Assembly: GCF_013363995.1 (NCBI RefSeq)
Contig: NZ_JABWGO010000013.1
Location: forward strand, 62,001 to 126,000
Origin: Nonomuraea rhodomycinica
Lineage (GTDB): Bacteria; Actinomycetota; Actinomycetes; Streptosporangiales; Streptosporangiaceae
DNA: 64,000 nucleotides
Direction of reading: 5' to 3'
The notes below the pieces were generated by a model. The model did no database searches and had not been told where the DNA came from. It was given only the letters and a program-made list of their open reading frames with translations. Shown piece after piece: positions 19,201 through 26,723 of the stretch (the first letter of the stretch is position 1; each line of letters starts with the position of its first letter). Both the position numbers and the translations under genes were made by a program.

Positions 19201-21581
19201 TCGGGATCGACGACTTCGGCATCGACGACGACTTCTTCGCGCTCGGCGGCGACTCGTTCATGGCGGTGCGCGCGGTCAGGGAGATCGATCCCGCGCTGCG
19301 GGTGATCGACCTGTTCACCCGGCCGACCGTACGGGAGCTGGCCGCCCACCTCGACTCCGGTGACACGGGCGAGCCCGGGCTGCTGCACCGGCTGGCCGGC
19401 CCCGCCGTGGCCGCCCGCACCGTGCTGTGCGTGCCGTACGGCGGCGGCTCGGCCGCGGCGTACGGACCACTGGCCACCGAGCTGGCGGCCCGGCATCCCG
19501 GCACGGCGGTGCTGGCCGTCGAGCTGCCCGGGCACGACCCGGCCCGGCCCGATGAGCCGCTGCTGACCCTCCCCGAGCTGGTCGAGCGGATCCTGGCGGA
19601 GCTGTCCGGGCTGAGCACCGGGCCGGTCGCCCTCTACGGGCACTGCGTCGGCTCCGCGGCGGCCACCGAGCTGGCGCTGCGCCTGGAGGAGGCGGGCGTC
19701 GCGGTGGCCGGGCTGTTCGTCGGCGGCAGCTTCCCCGACGCCCGCCTGCCCGGCCGGCTCTCCGCCTGGTGGAATCGGAGGTTCCCGGCCAACCGGTGGT
19801 CCTCCGACCGGTCGCAGCGCGACTTCCTGCGCACGCTCGGCGCCCTCGACGAGGACACCGGCGACACCACGATCATGCTGCGCGGCCTGCGGCACGACGT
19901 GGAGGAGGCGCAGGCGTGGTTCAGCGGCGAGCTGAGCGAGCCCGGACGCGGCGCCGCGGGCGGGCGCGCGCGGCGGCTCTCCGCGCCGGTGCTGTGCGTG
20001 ATCGGCGAGCGTGACCGGGCCACCGAGCTCTACCAGGAGCGTTACCGCGAGTGGGGCGCCTTCGCCGAGCGGGTGGAGCTGGCCACGATCCCCCGGGCGG
20101 GCCACTACTTCATCAAGCACCAGGCCACGGGGCTGGCCGAGATCATCGACGGGCACCTGAACGCCTGGGCGGCGGGCCGGGTGCCGGAGCCGGTCGGCGA
20201 GGTGGAGGTGGTCGGCGAGCGCGCCCGCCGGGACCTGCGCCGCTTCTACACCGTCGCCGCCGGGCAGACCGCCTCGCTGCTGGGCAGCGCGCTCACCGCC
20301 TTCGCGCTGGGCGTGTGGGCCTACCAGGAGAGCGGGCGGGTCTCGGACTACGCGCTCGTCTCGATGCTGGCCACGCTGCCGTCGCTGCTGGCCTCGCCGC
20401 TCGGCGGGGCGGTGGCCGACCGGGTGGACCGGCGGCTGGTCATGCTGGCCTGTGACGCGGTGTCGGCCGTGGCGACGCTCGCGGTGGTGATCCTGCTGGC
20501 CACGGGCCGGCTGGAGGTGTGGCAGGTCGGCATCGTCTCGGGCGTGCTGTCGCTCGTGACGGCCTTCCACCGGCCCGCCTACCTGGCGGCCGTGGCGCAG
20601 CTCGTGCCCAAGCCGTACCTGATGCAGGCCAACGCGGTCGCCAACGTGGGCACCGGGCTCGGCATGCTGGTCGCGCCGCTCGCCGGGGCGGCGCTGATCT
20701 CCCTGGTCGGGCTGCACGGGGTGGTGGCGGTGGACGCCGTCACCTTCGCCGCCGGGCTGGTCACGCTGCTGCTGGTGCGTTTCCCCGACCGGATGTTCCA
20801 CCGGCTGGAGGAGACGTTCCGGCAGGCCATCGCGGGCGGCTGGCGGTTCCTGGTGCGGCGGCGCCCCCTCATGATCATGATCGGGTTCTTCGTGGTGGAG
20901 AACTACCTGGGCATGCTCGCCCTGGCGGTCACCGTGCCGACCGTGGAGTCGTTCGGCGACGTGGCGGGCGTCGGCGTGGTGACCGCGGCGCAGGGCCTGG
21001 GCGCGGTCCTCGGGACCCTCGTCATGGTGTTCTGGGGCGGCACGGAACGGCGGGCCATCGGCATGGTCGGCCTCGTCAGCGGCTTCGGCCTGGGCATCGT
21101 GCTCATCGGGCTGCGCCCGTCGGTCGCGCTGGCGGCCGTGGGCGGGCTGCTGTCGTGGCTGTTCCTCAGCATCCTCAACGCGCACTGGCTGTCGCTCATC
21201 CAGCTCAAGGTGGGGCTGGAGCTGCAGGGCCGGGTGCTGGCCACCAACCAGATGCTGGCGGTGTCCATGACCCCGCTGGCGTTCCTGTCCGCGCCGGCGC
21301 TGTCCGGCCTGTTCGGACCGCTGCTCGACCCGGGCGGGGCGCTGGACGGCACCGTGGTTGGCGACCTCGTCGGCGTGGGCCCGGGGCGGGGCGTGGGCCT
21401 GCTGCTGGCCGTGACCGGCGCGCTGCTCGTGGTGTGGGGGGCGCTCGGGCTGTGGTACCGGCCGCTGCGGCGGATGGAGGACGACCTGCCGGACGCCGTG
21501 GCGGGCGCCGAGATCGCCGACGACCTCGACCTCGTCCAGGAGGAGGCTGACCGGGAGCTGGTGTCGTCCGGGCGCCGCTGA
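16230..21581 (+). CDS. NRPS termination module fused to an MFS exporter (C-A-T-TE-MFS)
   Basis: 1,783 aa from the TTG at 16230, which overlaps the NRPS1 stop (TTGA) and has GGAGG upstream. Domains: C (about 35-455; HHIAFDAWS, with DA in place of the usual DG), A3 (about 480-965; TSGSTGRPKG, CGPTETT; code about DLTKIAHVSK, close to Asp-activating DLTKxGHxGK), T (about 975-1045; LGGDSFMA), TE (about 1060-1305; GHCVG with Cys as nucleophile, GERD and GHYF supplying Asp and His) and a complete MFS domain (about 1330-1755; ADRVDRRLVM, about 10-12 TM, EntS-like). It adds a third, probably acidic, residue, releases the product and presumably exports it. All catalytic motifs look intact; a small DFGID duplication precedes the T-domain core. 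Confidence 0.93.
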   Translation: MTQLQDRLAERLAAARRTAARAVPGIPAAAGDEPAPPSPAQARLWFLAQLAEPGERGAYNVPTAVRMRGALDTAALLNAVRELTERHEVLRTLVEQDRTVVVGADRVPITVEDVTGPDRLGAALEREAYRPFELGAEPPTRATLFRLDDDEHVLLLTVHHIAFDAWSRDVALAELAALYTAELGLGERPARPRVRYGDYARWLAEQPEGDVSWWLDRLAGLEPVLDLPTDRPRPSVADWTGGEVPLVLGPELTAKVRSAATGAGGTPFMVLLAAWQELLGRVSATDDVPVGVLEAGRLHPDTERMLGCFVNTLVMRGDRSGEPTGRELLARTRDLALDAFAHREIQFERVVERLHPDRNLATTPVFQAVLNVVDTPPEPPRLPGLEVEVFEPPLRTAKYDLNLALANAGDHYEGTLAYRRDLFDEDTARRLAGWYVTLLEGMLADLDAPAAAVPLEPVTGPLVAGPRRDYDLSRPLHAWFEDWAARTPEAVAVADPAGTLTYAEVERQANRIAHRLRAAGVGADDVVGVLTERHRPLVPAILGVLKAGAAYMPLEPAYPDDRLAYMVSCGARLVLAERALAGRLPGALVLEEVLAEDLPETSPGVAVSPEHLAHVLFTSGSTGRPKGAAVEHRAVLQYLRAVAERIDGAYGSWGVVSTMASDLVMTCLFGALLGGTTVHLLDQDTATDPDAFARHLAAHPVEVIKMVPSHLELLAAHGDLAAMLPTRLLILAGEATSWELAERIRDARPGLELQIHCGPTETTVSVLSCVAPPTPTGSAAVPLGRPLPNVDCYVVDPAGRPLPAGVPGDLWIGGPSLARGYLGRPDLTAERFVPDPVTGATRCYRTGDRVRLNADGMLEFLGRVDDQVKIRGFRVELGEVKAALQDQPGVLEAAVLPVGEAHNRRLVAWIAPGDVDLAAVRAGLRERLPEYMVPPAIVVLDTLPLTPLGKVNRAALPMPEVTAAAERVAPGTPTERRVAEVWAAVLGGDDFGIDDFGIDDDFFALGGDSFMAVRAVREIDPALRVIDLFTRPTVRELAAHLDSGDTGEPGLLHRLAGPAVAARTVLCVPYGGGSAAAYGPLATELAARHPGTAVLAVELPGHDPARPDEPLLTLPELVERILAELSGLSTGPVALYGHCVGSAAATELALRLEEAGVAVAGLFVGGSFPDARLPGRLSAWWNRRFPANRWSSDRSQRDFLRTLGALDEDTGDTTIMLRGLRHDVEEAQAWFSGELSEPGRGAAGGRARRLSAPVLCVIGERDRATELYQERYREWGAFAERVELATIPRAGHYFIKHQATGLAEIIDGHLNAWAAGRVPEPVGEVEVVGERARRDLRRFYTVAAGQTASLLGSALTAFALGVWAYQESGRVSDYALVSMLATLPSLLASPLGGAVADRVDRRLVMLACDAVSAVATLAVVILLATGRLEVWQVGIVSGVLSLVTAFHRPAYLAAVAQLVPKPYLMQANAVANVGTGLGMLVAPLAGAALISLVGLHGVVAVDAVTFAAGLVTLLLVRFPDRMFHRLEETFRQAIAGGWRFLVRRRPLMIMIGFFVVENYLGMLALAVTVPTVESFGDVAGVGVVTAAQGLGAVLGTLVMVFWGGTERRAIGMVGLVSGFGLGIVLIGLRPSVALAAVGGLLSWLFLSILNAHWLSLIQLKVGLELQGRVLATNQMLAVSMTPLAFLSAPALSGLFGPLLDPGGALDGTVVGDLVGVGPGRGVGLLLAVTGALLVVWGALGLWYRPLRRMEDDLPDAVAGAEIADDLDLVQEEADRELVSSGRR

Positions 21582-21591
21582 CGGTCGGCGA

Positions 21592-21624
21592 GGGCCTCCG
21601 GCGGTGTCATCCCGCCGGGGGCCC
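21592..21624 (+). terminator. Terminator after NRPS2
   Basis: A 13-bp GC-rich stem with one wobble pair (arms 21592-21604 and 21612-21624) is followed by TTTCGCTTT, 10 bp after the NRPS2 stop. It suggests the NRPS transcript ends before the 69-aa gene. Confidence 0.6.
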
Positions 21625-21775
21625 TTTCGCTTTCCGGGGCCCGACCCGGGGGCACAGGGTCGAGCGACCGCCAAAAAGCGCCCAACTGCGAGGACGACGA
21701 GTGCGGCGCTCGGCGCCGTCGGGTATCCCGGGCACAGGACAAGAGAGGCATGTCCCTGACCGAAAGCGAGCACAG

Positions 21776-21985
21776 ATGGCCGACAACCCGCTGATCGTCG
21801 TCCCCGCGCCCACCTGGACGCCGGGCGACGGGAGCACCTGGTGCACGCTTTCCCCCAACGGGTCCCCGCTCGCGCTCACCGCCTACCGGGCGAGCGGCGC
21901 AGACGAGGACGAGCAGGTGTACGCCGTCTACGAGCGGATGCGGTCCATCGCCTGGACGTTCGTCACCGTCGAGTCCGGCTCCTAG
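21776..21985 (+). CDS. 69-aa protein of unknown function
   Basis: Starts at the ATG at 21776 (MADNPLIVVPAPTWTPGDGS) with a weak GCGAG upstream and ends 10 bp before the YceI gene, so the two are probably cotranscribed. It has no signal peptide or TM segment and is acidic in the second half (GADEDEQVYAVYERM). It is not MbtH: the conserved Trp/Pro pattern of that NRPS partner is absent, although size and position invite that guess. I do not recognise the family. Confidence 0.5.
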   Translation: MADNPLIVVPAPTWTPGDGSTWCTLSPNGSPLALTAYRASGADEDEQVYAVYERMRSIAWTFVTVESGS

Positions 21986-21995
21986 GGCGGCCGGG

Positions 21996-22550
21996 ATGGG
22001 CATCACCGCCGGCGCGTACCCGCTGGGACCCGAGTCCGGCCTGCTCGAGGTCACGACGACGCGTGCCGGGTTCGGCGCGAAGGCCGGCCATGACCTCACC
22101 ATCGCGGTCACCCGCTGGCGCGGCGAGGCCCTGATCGACCCCGCCGGCCCGGCCGGCTCGTCGTTGACCGTGGAGGTCGACGCGGGGTCGTTCGAGGTGC
22201 GCGAGGGGACCGGCGGCGTCAAGCCGCTCACGGCCTCCGACCGCGCCGAGATCGAGAAGATCATCCGGGAGAAGGTGCTGCACAGCGCGCGCAACCCGGT
22301 GATCACGTTCCGGTCGTCACGGATCGAGGGGACGGCGGAGTCGTTCCGCGTCGAGGGCGACCTCACGATGGCCGGCGCCACCCGCCCCGTGGAGGTCCGG
22401 GGCTCGCTGGCCGAGGGGCGGGTGAAGGGCTCGGCGGTCGTCGCGCAGTCGCGATGGGGCATCCGGCCGTACTCGGCGTTCCTCGGCGCGCTCAAGGTGG
22501 GCGACGAGGTCGGGATACGGTTCGACCTCGGGCTCGTGCCGAAGCAGTGA
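21996..22550 (+). CDS. YceI-family lipid-binding-like protein
   Basis: 184 aa spanning one YceI domain. It has the opening AGAYPLGPESG, the central KAGHDLTI and VLHSARNPVITFRSS, and the final KVGDEVGIRFDLGL that closes the lipocalin-like barrel. No signal peptide is seen, so it is likely cytosolic, unlike the periplasmic E. coli protein. Members bind polyisoprenoid-type lipids and are linked to stress. It lies 10 bp after the 69-aa gene. A link to the NRPS product is possible but unsupported. Confidence 0.88.
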   Translation: MGITAGAYPLGPESGLLEVTTTRAGFGAKAGHDLTIAVTRWRGEALIDPAGPAGSSLTVEVDAGSFEVREGTGGVKPLTASDRAEIEKIIREKVLHSARNPVITFRSSRIEGTAESFRVEGDLTMAGATRPVEVRGSLAEGRVKGSAVVAQSRWGIRPYSAFLGALKVGDEVGIRFDLGLVPKQ

Positions 22551-22555
22551 GGAAG

Positions 22556-22598
22556 ATCCCAGCCGCCCGGAGCCTCCCGAGGCGCCGACGGCTGGGAT
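22556..22598. terminator. Bidirectional terminator between YceI and DUF1838 genes
   Basis: Perfect 10-bp inverted repeat ATCCCAGCCG / CGGCTGGGAT in the 56-bp gap between two convergent genes. Confidence 0.65.
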
Positions 22599-22606
22599 GG
22601 TGTGCG

Positions 22607-23593
22607 TCAGGCCTTTCCGTTGGCGGCGCACCAGGCGGCCCAGGTGGTGGCCCCCTTGCCGAGCTGCTTGTTGTAGAAGGAGGTCCAGGACGTCTCGCTC
22701 GGGCCGGGCGCGGTGGGGGCGGCCGTGTAGAGCGGGTAGCCGGCCTCGACCTCCGCGCGCAGCCACGGCTCGATCTCGCTGTAGGACTGCAGCGACCAGC
22801 TCCGCGCGTGGTAGGTGAGCTGCCCGCGCACGTCGGTCTCCGGCAGGCACATGAACGGCGCCCACGGGCTCGTCCTCGCCCAACTGATCTTGGTGTTCAT
22901 CGCCCCCTTGGGGACGGTGCCCACGACGGTGCGGGCGGCGACCTCGCGGTCGTCGACGTAGAAGTCGAACATCTCCTGGGCCGCGTAGACGCCGTTGACC
23001 AGGCCGAACGACTCGCCCAGCGCGGTCTTGAGGTCCGTGCGCACCGGGATGTCGCTGGTCCACTCGGTCTCGTCGTGCATCTGCCGCAGGGGCGGGCCGA
23101 CGTAGGAGGGGGTGACGTTGAACGGGCCGAAGTTCACCGCGTCGTTGTTGATCGGGACGACGGGGTACGTCTTCTGGTCGATCGGGTTCTTCCACTCCCG
23201 CAGGACCTTCGTCGGGTCGGCGGGGTCGGTGTAGAAGACGATCTCGCGGGAGAGCTGGTAGAGCTGCGTGGTGCCGGGCACCCGGTACAGCCGCCGGATG
23301 TTGTAGCCCTCGATGTTGAACAGTTTCTGGCCGTGACGCAGGGTCGGGTCGTACGCGTTGCCCTCGATGTTGGCGTACACGGAGCCCGAGATCCGGAACA
23401 CCATGTCCCGCCCGTCCGGGCGCCCGTTGGTCTGCAAGGACAGCAGGGCGCTCTTGTCCGTGACCGTCTTGTACACCGGACCCGGGGCTGTCGGATCATC
23501 CAACTCGTCGCCCGCCGCCGCGCCGGGAACGGCGACGCCCACCGCCAGCGCGGTGAGGGCTGCGGACAAGATCAAACCACGACGCTTGAACAA
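22607..23593 (-). CDS. Secreted DUF1838-like protein
   Basis: 328 aa from a TTG at 23593 chosen because GGAG lies 5 nt before it and the product then begins with a clean signal peptide (KRRGLILSAALTALAVGVAV, cleavage near PGAAAG). A longer start at 23638 is possible. The mature protein has the DUF1838 pattern, a WG/SG-YANIEG region, LFNIEGYNIRR, and repeated aromatic Trp/Tyr segments toward the C-terminus (SWTSFYNKQLG). The family's function is unknown. It is transcribed alone and converges on the YceI gene. Confidence 0.75.
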   Translation of the reverse strand: MFKRRGLILSAALTALAVGVAVPGAAAGDELDDPTAPGPVYKTVTDKSALLSLQTNGRPDGRDMVFRISGSVYANIEGNAYDPTLRHGQKLFNIEGYNIRRLYRVPGTTQLYQLSREIVFYTDPADPTKVLREWKNPIDQKTYPVVPINNDAVNFGPFNVTPSYVGPPLRQMHDETEWTSDIPVRTDLKTALGESFGLVNGVYAAQEMFDFYVDDREVAARTVVGTVPKGAMNTKISWARTSPWAPFMCLPETDVRGQLTYHARSWSLQSYSEIEPWLRAEVEAGYPLYTAAPTAPGPSETSWTSFYNKQLGKGATTWAAWCAANGKA

Positions 23594-23754
23594 GGGTGCT
23601 CCATGCGCTGCACAGGGTGACAGAACCAGCGAGATCATGTCAGTTGTCGCGTCTGCGCCTCAACTGGCATCTTTCGTGATCATTCCGCGCTTCCCCGGCA
23701 GCGAGGGATCTTGCCAAAATTCCGCGACAAAAGGCGCAGGCAGGGGAGGCCGGG

Positions 23755-24201
23755 GTGTCGAACAGGGTGCTGACCCACGAATATCGCGTGGGAGCCGCGC
23801 CGGAGGAGGTGTTCGAGCACCTCACGACTCCGGAGAGCTACATCGGCCTGTCGCCGCTCGTGGTGGCCGTCCGCGACGTGGACCGCTCGCGGCCCGGGGT
23901 GATCCGGTACACGGCCGTCGAACGGTTCCGGCTCCTCCGGTTCCTCACGTACGACAACCCGATCGACGTGGCACTCCACACCGACGGGCTGTCCGTGTAC
24001 GGCGAGGTGCGAAGCCCTGGGCGCGTCCGTATGGCCTACCGCTTCGGCCTCGCGCCGGACGGCACCGGGGGCACGCGGGTGCGCGACCGGCTCGACCTGA
24101 CGGCTCCCCGGGTCGTGGCCGGGTTCGCCGCGGGCCAGGCGCGCAAGGTCCAGCTCGCCCGCGCCCGGATCCTGGCGGAACGGCTGTCCCACCGGGCATG
24201 A
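23755..24201 (+). CDS. SRPBCC-family protein
   Basis: 148 aa from the GTG at 23755, with GGGGAGG 6 nt upstream. The profile is that of a START/SRPBCC fold: an N-terminal strand-helix (HEYRVGAAPEEVFEHLTTPE), a middle beta sheet with FLTYDNPIDVAL, and a long C-terminal helix (AAGQARKVQLARARILAERL). These proteins bind hydrophobic ligands, and no ligand can be proposed. It is divergent from the DUF1838 gene; about 160 bp of intergenic DNA is shared. Confidence 0.75.
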   Translation: MSNRVLTHEYRVGAAPEEVFEHLTTPESYIGLSPLVVAVRDVDRSRPGVIRYTAVERFRLLRFLTYDNPIDVALHTDGLSVYGEVRSPGRVRMAYRFGLAPDGTGGTRVRDRLDLTAPRVVAGFAAGQARKVQLARARILAERLSHRA

Positions 24202-24219
24202 GCGGGCCGCGGTCAGGGC

Positions 24220-24323
24220 ATGAGCGGCGATCGCGGCCGGGGCTGCGATCAGCCGAGGAGCAGCGATGATCGGCCGATGAGCAGCGGTCGCGGCCGGAGC
24301 GGCGATCACCCGAGGAGCAGCGA
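24220..24323. repeat. Two 47-bp imperfect direct repeats
   Basis: Copies at 24220-24266 and 24277-24323 agree at about 42 of 47 positions and are separated by 10 bp. Both open with ATGAGC and end CCGAGGAGCAGCGA. The second copy runs over the last 18 bases of the inositol-monophosphatase-like gene, so its C-terminal codons derive from the repeat. Confidence 0.7.
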
Positions 24324-25106
24324 CCGCGCCGTTCCCCAGCAGGCCGGGTCCGCGGCGTCGAGCAGGCCGGGACGCGGATCGGCCGGCCGGTAGGGGCCGC
24401 CGTCCAGGCGGCGCGCGTGACCACCCGCTTCCGTCAGCAGCAGGACACCGGGAGCGTGGTCCCAGGGCAGGGTCCGCTGGAAGAGGACGAAGTCCTGCTC
24501 GCCGTCCACCAGGCGGGGATAGTCGACACCGGCGCATCCGCTGCCCGGCCGCAGAGCGGCGAACCGGGGCGCGGCCGCCTCGACCCGCGCCTTGGCCGCC
24601 GGATCGAGGAACCTGGTGAGCGCCGCCCCGCGCAGCGCCGCCGGGTCGCCGGGAGCGGGTTCCCTGCGCAGCCGGACCCCGTCACGCCAGGCCCCCGCGC
24701 CACGCTCGGCGACGTACACGCGTCCCTGCGCCGGCTGCGCGATCCACGCTGCGACGGTCTCCCCGCCGCGCACCAGCGCCACCATCACCGCGTAGTCGGG
24801 ACGGCCCGCGACGAAGTTGGCGGTGCCGTCCAGCGGATCCACCACCCACGCCGCCGGAGCCTCCCCCAACGCCTGGAGCAGCCGGGGGTCGTCGGCGGCC
24901 GCCTCCTCACCCACGACCGGGGCGTCCAGCACCTCGCGCAGCCGGCGGCTGATCAGCTCCTCGGCCTCACGGTCGGCCACGGTGACCACCTCGCCGGGCG
25001 ACTTCTCGGCCACCTCCCCCTCGGCCAGCGCCCGGAAGCGGGGGAGGATCGCGACGCGCGCGGCATCGACGACTATCTCGGTGACGTGGTCGATCTCCAT
25101 GATCAC
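24306..25106 (-). CDS. Inositol monophosphatase-family phosphatase
   Basis: 266 aa with the three metal-binding signatures of the family: GEEAAAD (Glu), DPLDGTANF (Asp-Pro-Leu-Asp-Gly-Thr) and the late WDHAPGVLLLTEAGG. It also has TVADREAEELI in the N-terminal helix. Members remove phosphate from inositol-1-P, histidinol-P or 3'-phosphoadenosine nucleotides using Mg2+; the substrate is not decidable here. It is a monocistronic gene facing the SRPBCC gene. Confidence 0.88.
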   Translation of the reverse strand: MIMEIDHVTEIVVDAARVAILPRFRALAEGEVAEKSPGEVVTVADREAEELISRRLREVLDAPVVGEEAAADDPRLLQALGEAPAAWVVDPLDGTANFVAGRPDYAVMVALVRGGETVAAWIAQPAQGRVYVAERGAGAWRDGVRLRREPAPGDPAALRGAALTRFLDPAAKARVEAAAPRFAALRPGSGCAGVDYPRLVDGEQDFVLFQRTLPWDHAPGVLLLTEAGGHARRLDGGPYRPADPRPGLLDAADPACWGTARSLLLG

Positions 25107-25150
25107 GACCCTAGACCCACCACTTCGGGCATCTCATCCCACCGGCCGGT

Positions 25151-25552
25151 TCACAGCTCCTCAGGGCGGGGAACGCGCACCGGCCCCGCCATCTCGGCAA
25201 GCGCCCGCCGGGCGAGACGGCGTACCTCCTCCCACTCAGGATCGACGGCGAGACCGCGGGGAGTCCAGGTGCCGGCGTCGGCCTCACCGCTCATCGCCTC
25301 CAGGCGATCGTCGATGCGCTCCAGCACGTCGTGGAGCAACGGCGACAGCAGTCCCGGCGCTTGCTCGTCCACGTTCCGAACCACCCAGCTCCTCGCCCAG
25401 TCGAAATCGAGAGCGAGTTCGTCCACGCCCCAGCCGTGCCGCCGGCACCACGCGACCTGCTCATCGGCGCCGGCGGCCAGCATCACCAACGTCTCGGCCA
25501 GCCGGAGCACGCTCGTCCGCACATCAGGCACCGCGCGGCCTTGGCCACCCAT
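25151..25552 (-). CDS. Hypothetical soluble protein
   Basis: 133 aa from the ATG at 25552, preceded by GGGGGTG; an in-frame TTG at 25567 is the longer alternative. It is helical and charged, with no TM or signal. It has conspicuous Trp residues (WCRRHGWGV, FDWARSWVV, PEWEEV). The unit DEQVAWCRRHGWGVDELALD suggests an antitoxin-like or regulatory helical domain, but I recognise no family. It neighbours an opposed HIT gene and a lipoprotein gene on the same strand. Confidence 0.5.
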   Translation of the reverse strand: MGGQGRAVPDVRTSVLRLAETLVMLAAGADEQVAWCRRHGWGVDELALDFDWARSWVVRNVDEQAPGLLSPLLHDVLERIDDRLEAMSGEADAGTWTPRGLAVDPEWEEVRRLARRALAEMAGPVRVPRPEEL

Positions 25553-25644
25553 CAGACACCCCCACAAGATCGGAAAGGAGGCCGCTCAGAGCCTCGGCGA
25601 CGGACGTCAGCGCCTGTTCAGTCCCCGCAGCACCGGCAGCCCTG

Positions 25645-25968
25645 TCACCGCGCGTCGGCGCGGGGCGGGGAGTCCGCGGGCAGCTCGGCCGCCAGCCGCC
25701 AGGCACCATTGTGAGCGCTTCTGTTCACCCAGGCCGGGATGCCGCCCACGCGGGCCCATCTCAGGGGGTTGAGCGCTCCCAGCGCGACGAACCCTTCCCG
25801 CCAGGCCCGGTCGTCGGCCGAGCCCTGCCGGCGCTCCGCCACCTCCCGGGCACGCTCACGGAACTCGTCAGACGAAAGGCCGCGAGCATCACCGGCCGAC
25901 CTCTCTTGTGACCAGCCGCAGGAGAAAAGGAGCAGCACCAGTGAAAGGCACGCGATCATCCTCCGCAC
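25645..25968 (-). CDS. Small putative lipoprotein
   Basis: 107 aa from the GTG at 25968, set by GGGAGG 4 nt upstream. The N-terminus RRMIACLSLVLLLFSCGWSQ is a short signal with a lipobox-like LLFSC, so Cys-17 would be lipidated. The mature part is charged (EFRERAREVAERRQ) then Trp-containing (NPLRWARVGG). Function is unknown. Confidence 0.6.
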   Translation of the reverse strand: MRRMIACLSLVLLLFSCGWSQERSAGDARGLSSDEFRERAREVAERRQGSADDRAWREGFVALGALNPLRWARVGGIPAWVNRSAHNGAWRLAAELPADSPPRADAR

Positions 25969-26090
25969 GTGACCTCCCTCCCTCCACTCCACGATCACCC
26001 AAAGCGGTCACTCGCAACCCCTTGGCGGACGGAAGCCGTCGCACGAAATCCGGGTGCGGCGGACCTGCCCCGACCGACATCATGATCCGT

Positions 26091-26507
26091 ATGGCAGTCT
26101 GCGTCTTCTGCGAGATCATCGCCGGGCGAGCCGAGGCCAGCGTCGTCCATGACGATGACAGCGTGGTGGCCATCCTGGACCACAGACCCGCCACGATCGG
26201 CCACGTACTGGTGATCCCACGCGCGCACATGGCCGGGCTCGCGGACGCCGACGACGCGATCGGTGCGGCGATCTGGCGAACGGCACGGCGTGTGTCGGCC
26301 GGGTTGCGCGCGTCCGGACTCCGCTGTGACGGCGTGCGGCTGTCACTGGCCGACGGGGAAGCCGCCGGTCAGGATGTCTTCCACCTGCACCTGCACGTGG
26401 TGCCGCGCTATCCGGGGGACGGCGTCGCGATCACCGTTGACTGGAAGACCCGCTCGCGCGAACTCCTCGACCACGACGCGGCGCTGATCCGCGAGGCGCT
26501 CAGGTGA
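26091..26507 (+). CDS. HIT-family hydrolase
   Basis: 138 aa. It begins MAVCVFCEIIAGRAEASVV, the usual opening of HIT proteins with a zinc-type CxFC. It has the dinucleotide/phosphate pocket DHRPATIGHVLVIPRAH and the histidine triad HLHLHVVPR with the catalytic middle His. Members hydrolyse adenosine phosphoramidates, Ap4A or similar. An ATG nine bases earlier is possible. No strong ribosome site is visible before either. Confidence 0.88.
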   Translation: MAVCVFCEIIAGRAEASVVHDDDSVVAILDHRPATIGHVLVIPRAHMAGLADADDAIGAAIWRTARRVSAGLRASGLRCDGVRLSLADGEAAGQDVFHLHLHVVPRYPGDGVAITVDWKTRSRELLDHDAALIREALR

Positions 26508-26650
26508 CCGCGGTTCCCGGTTCGCCGCCGGCCCCGCCCCTCCGTTCACAAGCCGGCCGTTCCACAGCCACCCGATCACTCGCGCTCCCGCCCTGACACG
26601 TCTGTGACCGGGAGAGCCGCCCACGACCGTGGGAGCCACACGTGCCCCAC

Positions 26651-26688
26651 TCCCCTGCCGGAGGGATCGACATCCCTCCGGCAGGGGA
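26651..26688. promoter_or_regulatory. Perfect 17-bp stem-loop
   Basis: Arms 26651-26667 and 26672-26688 are perfect inverted repeats around a CGAC tetraloop. It sits 36 bp before the ATG of the downstream membrane-protein gene and lacks a T-run, so it may be an attenuator, an operator or an RNA structure in that gene's leader rather than a plain terminator of the HIT gene. Confidence 0.6.
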
Positions 26689-26723
26689 GCACGCCGGGCC
26701 GCGACCCGGAGAAGCTGGCACCC

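Noticed and set aside
15867..21773. A 1,968-aa open frame on the minus strand opposite the NRPS genes
   Set aside because: It is a GC-bias shadow: low-complexity Arg/Gly/His-rich sequence, no domains, opposite two clear NRPS genes.
21776..21985. MbtH-like partner of the NRPS
   Set aside because: Size and position fit, but the conserved Trp and Pro pattern of MbtH is absent.
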